From positions 1 through 37,474 of the forward strand of contig JAIORB010000126.1 in the NCBI GenBank assembly GCA_021108325.1: DNA of 37,474 bases, read 5' to 3'. The notes under the pieces were generated by a model that saw only the letters and a program-made list of their open reading frames with translations, made no database searches and was not told the DNA's origin. Made by a program: the position numbers and the translations under genes. Source of the DNA: Bacteroidales bacterium (GTDB taxonomy: Bacteria > Bacteroidota > Bacteroidia > Bacteroidales > UBA12077). The first letter of the stretch is position 1, and every line of letters starts with the position of its first letter. Positions 35,528 through 37,474 of the stretch are shown here, in pieces.

Positions 35528-36943
35528 TCATATATGACTCAAACCCTCCTCAATAAAACGCATTGCCACATCCTCATCTTCTTCTATTGCTTTTTCAACA
35601 GCAGTTTTTGCCAATTCTAATAGTTGCTCCGATTGCTTTTTGAGTTTAAAACTTTCTTCTATTTTTTCGCTTATTTGTTGTTGAATTTTGATGTTGATTA
35701 TTGGAATAACAACGTTTTCAATTTCACCAACCCGCCAATGTAAAATAATTGAACCGCCTGCATCTCTTTCTGCCTGCATTTGAACAAGTTGTGAATTAAG
35801 AACAAGTGTTAAATATTCAGGCAAAACCTGTTCCTTGTTTTTTACCGTTAAATGTAAAACAGCTCCGGATGTAATAAGATTTTCATCTTTTCGTAACATA
35901 TAAGCTGTACCAACACTACCATCTTTTGAAAATAATATTGTTTCTGCTTTTGGTTTTAATCTATTTATAGTTTCTAAATTGTCTTTACAAAACAAATCTG
36001 ACAAACATTTTTGTGGTTCAGTAATACCAAACTTATTATAATCGGCCACTCTCAAAAATGGTAAACCTTCATCTGAATAAGCATTTGAGCCGGGTTCAAT
36101 TGATTTTTTAATGTTCACCAAATCTGCTAATCTTTCATAATTGCTTTCTTTTATTTTTTTAACTACTTCCTCATACTTCGGCTGATAATACTCTGCATCT
36201 AAACGCCCAGTAGATAAAAAAGAATCTTTAAAGCTTTTTATATTTACTTTTTCCTGACTTGGTTTAAAGTCTTTTAATCCCAATGTCTCTAATAAAAGGT
36301 TTTCGGCCTGGGTATAGAATTGTTGGGATTGTTTTAAATTATCAAAAGCTTTATAAGTTAATTGTTCTATAATATCGTTAATTTTTGAATTGAATTTAGG
36401 AATTCTCAGTTGACGAAATTTTGCAGGGCTAAAATTCACCTGATTACTTGCCATAGAATATTTTTCTATTTCTACCCTGCCATATTTTGAATTTAAGTAA
36501 GAAACTAATGTTGAAGAATTAATTAATTCTTTTTTTGGTCTAATTTTGAAAAGATAAGAAGCATATGCATATTCGTAATCATTAGGAACAATAGCACTCT
36601 TGCCTACATATTTAGGATTTCCATTTGTTCTGCATATAAGCACATCATTTTTCGTCAATTTCAAAGACTCATATGTGTTTTTGTCTATTATAGAACAATA
36701 TTTTGATGGTTCAGAAATAAAACTACTATCAAATTCATTTAACCTCAAAATTGGATAACCTAATTTTTCTTCATTTAGTTCTTTTGATGTTCCATATTGA
36801 ACAAAATCTATTATTTCATCTCCTGTAAATGAATTAATTAAATCAAAAGATGTTGCAGTATAAAATTCAGATTCTAATCGAATAAGTTCAGTTGTTTTAA
36901 TATCGTTGTAATTTACTTCAGCTATCTCCAGCCCCTCTAACAA
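35528..36943 (-). CDS. hsdS: Type I restriction-modification specificity subunit HsdS
   Basis: A 471-residue protein with two target-recognition domains, each followed by a conserved helix. TRD1 covers about 1-195 (YPILRLNEFDSS, YASYLFKIRP, NFSPAKFRQLRIPKF), then a helical spacer (LKQSQQFYTQAENLLLETLGL). TRD2 covers about 225-430 (GLPFLRVADYNKFG, SGAVLHLTV, HWRVGEIENVVIPI), then the second spacer (LKKQSEQLLELAKTAVEKAI). Each TRD reads half of a bipartite site and positions HsdM. No ATG is available near the N-terminus: the frame opens inside the hsdM end, and the first usable start is TTG 36943, although the residues KYKALLEGLEIAEV suggest that the true N-terminus could lie slightly upstream. 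It probably depends on hsdM translation. Confidence 0.92.
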   Translation of the reverse strand: MLEGLEIAEVNYNDIKTTELIRLESEFYTATSFDLINSFTGDEIIDFVQYGTSKELNEEKLGYPILRLNEFDSSFISEPSKYCSIIDKNTYESLKLTKNDVLICRTNGNPKYVGKSAIVPNDYEYAYASYLFKIRPKKELINSSTLVSYLNSKYGRVEIEKYSMASNQVNFSPAKFRQLRIPKFNSKINDIIEQLTYKAFDNLKQSQQFYTQAENLLLETLGLKDFKPSQEKVNIKSFKDSFLSTGRLDAEYYQPKYEEVVKKIKESNYERLADLVNIKKSIEPGSNAYSDEGLPFLRVADYNKFGITEPQKCLSDLFCKDNLETINRLKPKAETILFSKDGSVGTAYMLRKDENLITSGAVLHLTVKNKEQVLPEYLTLVLNSQLVQMQAERDAGGSIILHWRVGEIENVVIPIINIKIQQQISEKIEESFKLKKQSEQLLELAKTAVEKAIEEDEDVAMRFIEEGLSHI

Positions 36944-36974
36944 AGCTTTATACTTTGCTTCGTTAAAGGGGCTT

Positions 36975-37474
36975 TTACGAAAAACTCAGTTCCTCTTTTT
37001 TTGTAAATTCGGCAAAGGCTTCCGCTATTCCGTCTTGTGTTAAGCCATCGTGGTTAAAAAGGTCGTGTTTTACAATGAGGTGGTCGTGCGTATCTAATAA
37101 AAATTCGTCTAAATCTTTTGGAGTTGTTACGTAATGCACAGGGGCATCTTCGGCCAAATCAAATTCTGTTTGAGACGGAATGCATTCCGTCTTTACTTTG
37201 TATTTGCCGGGGAAATCTTTTTTGCGAATGTAAATTTTATCACCGCTATTGTCCTTACTTGATTCTTGCATTGTAGCAAAGAAAATCGGGTAATCATCAA
37301 CTTTCGGGCAAAGTTTATCGTCCCATTTTTGCACTAACAAAACTGAGGTTTTTGTTCCTGTATGTGGTTTAAATACATTTCCGTGCAAACCAACTACGCC
37401 CAAAATACGGCATCGCTCTGCAATAAATTCACGTATTTGTTTATCGGATGAATTATTAAAACGCCCTTGTGGCA
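36975..37474 (-). CDS. hsdM: Type I restriction-modification methyltransferase HsdM, C-terminal part
   Basis: The gene enters from the right edge: 166 codons of the C-terminus are present and in frame to the window end. The visible start reads PQGRFNNSSDKQIREFIAER and then ILGVVGLHGNVFKPHTGTKT, the late N6-adenine methylase region that follows the catalytic NPPF-type motif (itself outside the window). It ends EFTKKEELSFS and its stop is 29 bp before the hsdS TTG start. HsdM methylates adenine in the site selected by HsdS. hsdR is not in the window. Confidence 0.9.
   Translation of the reverse strand, partial: PQGRFNNSSDKQIREFIAERCRILGVVGLHGNVFKPHTGTKTSVLLVQKWDDKLCPKVDDYPIFFATMQESSKDNSGDKIYIRKKDFPGKYKVKTECIPSQTEFDLAEDAPVHYVTTPKDLDEFLLDTHDHLIVKHDLFNHDGLTQDGIAEAFAEFTKKEELSFS

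Noticed and set aside
34891..35620. Two near-identical 111-codon plus-strand ORFs (34891-35226 and 35285-35620), and a related one at 34578-34832
   Set aside because: They are built from palindrome sequence plus the antisense of the hsdS tail. They arise twice only because the 394-bp unit is duplicated, and they have no protein-like features.
34520..36943. hsdS inversion shufflon
   Set aside because: The extra hsdS tails are in direct, not inverted, orientation, no alternative TRD is present, and no tyrosine or serine site-specific recombinase is in the window.

Overview
The window is AT-rich and reads as a chromosomal segment of a Bacteroidota bacterium, probably of the Bacteroidales/Marinilabiliales type. 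Supporting signs are the weak or absent Shine-Dalgarno sites, TAnnTTTG-type -7 boxes, a very long AtpB with a periplasmic extension, a DUF2764-containing V-type ATPase operon, and the GAF/PAS sensor style with the EEEMRQNMEELQATQEE linker. I saw no rRNA, tRNA, CRISPR array or prophage.

Layout. (1) 1-5635: after a gene end at the left edge, a minus-strand block runs efflux adaptor (HlyD/MacA type), tsaB, a DUF3108 protein, efp, a GAF plus PP2C phosphatase and a small secreted protein. (2) 5776-18949: a plus-strand signalling block holds a double-Cache hybrid histidine kinase, a YgjP-like zinc metallopeptidase, and four tandem paralogous membrane sensors (Cache, HAMP, GAF, coiled coil, PAS). 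None of the four has a kinase, cyclase, phosphatase or chemotaxis output domain. (3) 19136-20915, minus: a secreted TPR protein and an AlbA_2-domain protein. (4) 20970-33762, minus: two complete rotary-ATPase gene sets head to tail. The upstream one is a bacterial V/A-type ATPase (ntpE, DUF2764, A, B, D, I, K). The downstream one is an F-type ATP synthase (atpB, E, F, H, A, G; atpD and atpC are not here). A rho-independent terminator separates them, and another intrinsic-terminator structure lies inside the F operon just after atpE. (5) 34073-37474, minus: a Type I restriction-modification locus (3' part of hsdM, complete hsdS) followed by a palindrome-rich array and an IS200/REP-associated (RAYT-like) transposase. 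The array contains two sequence-identical 394-bp tandem units, each with an orphan copy of the hsdS 3' end.

How the parts work together. The V-type ring subunit keeps the full Enterococcus hirae-like Na+ ligand set (L54, T57, Q58, Q106, E135), whereas the F-type c subunit has an H+-type glutamate site. The two neighbouring machines may therefore couple to different ions. The V operon lacks recognisable C, F and G/H subunits and has DUF2764 in the slot next to E. The signalling block looks like a locally amplified sensor family in which the extracellular Cache domain varies most and the cytoplasmic GAF/coiled-coil part is nearly constant.

The most interesting items are the paired ATPases with different predicted ions, the output-less tandem sensors, and the hsdS-tail/REP/transposase array.
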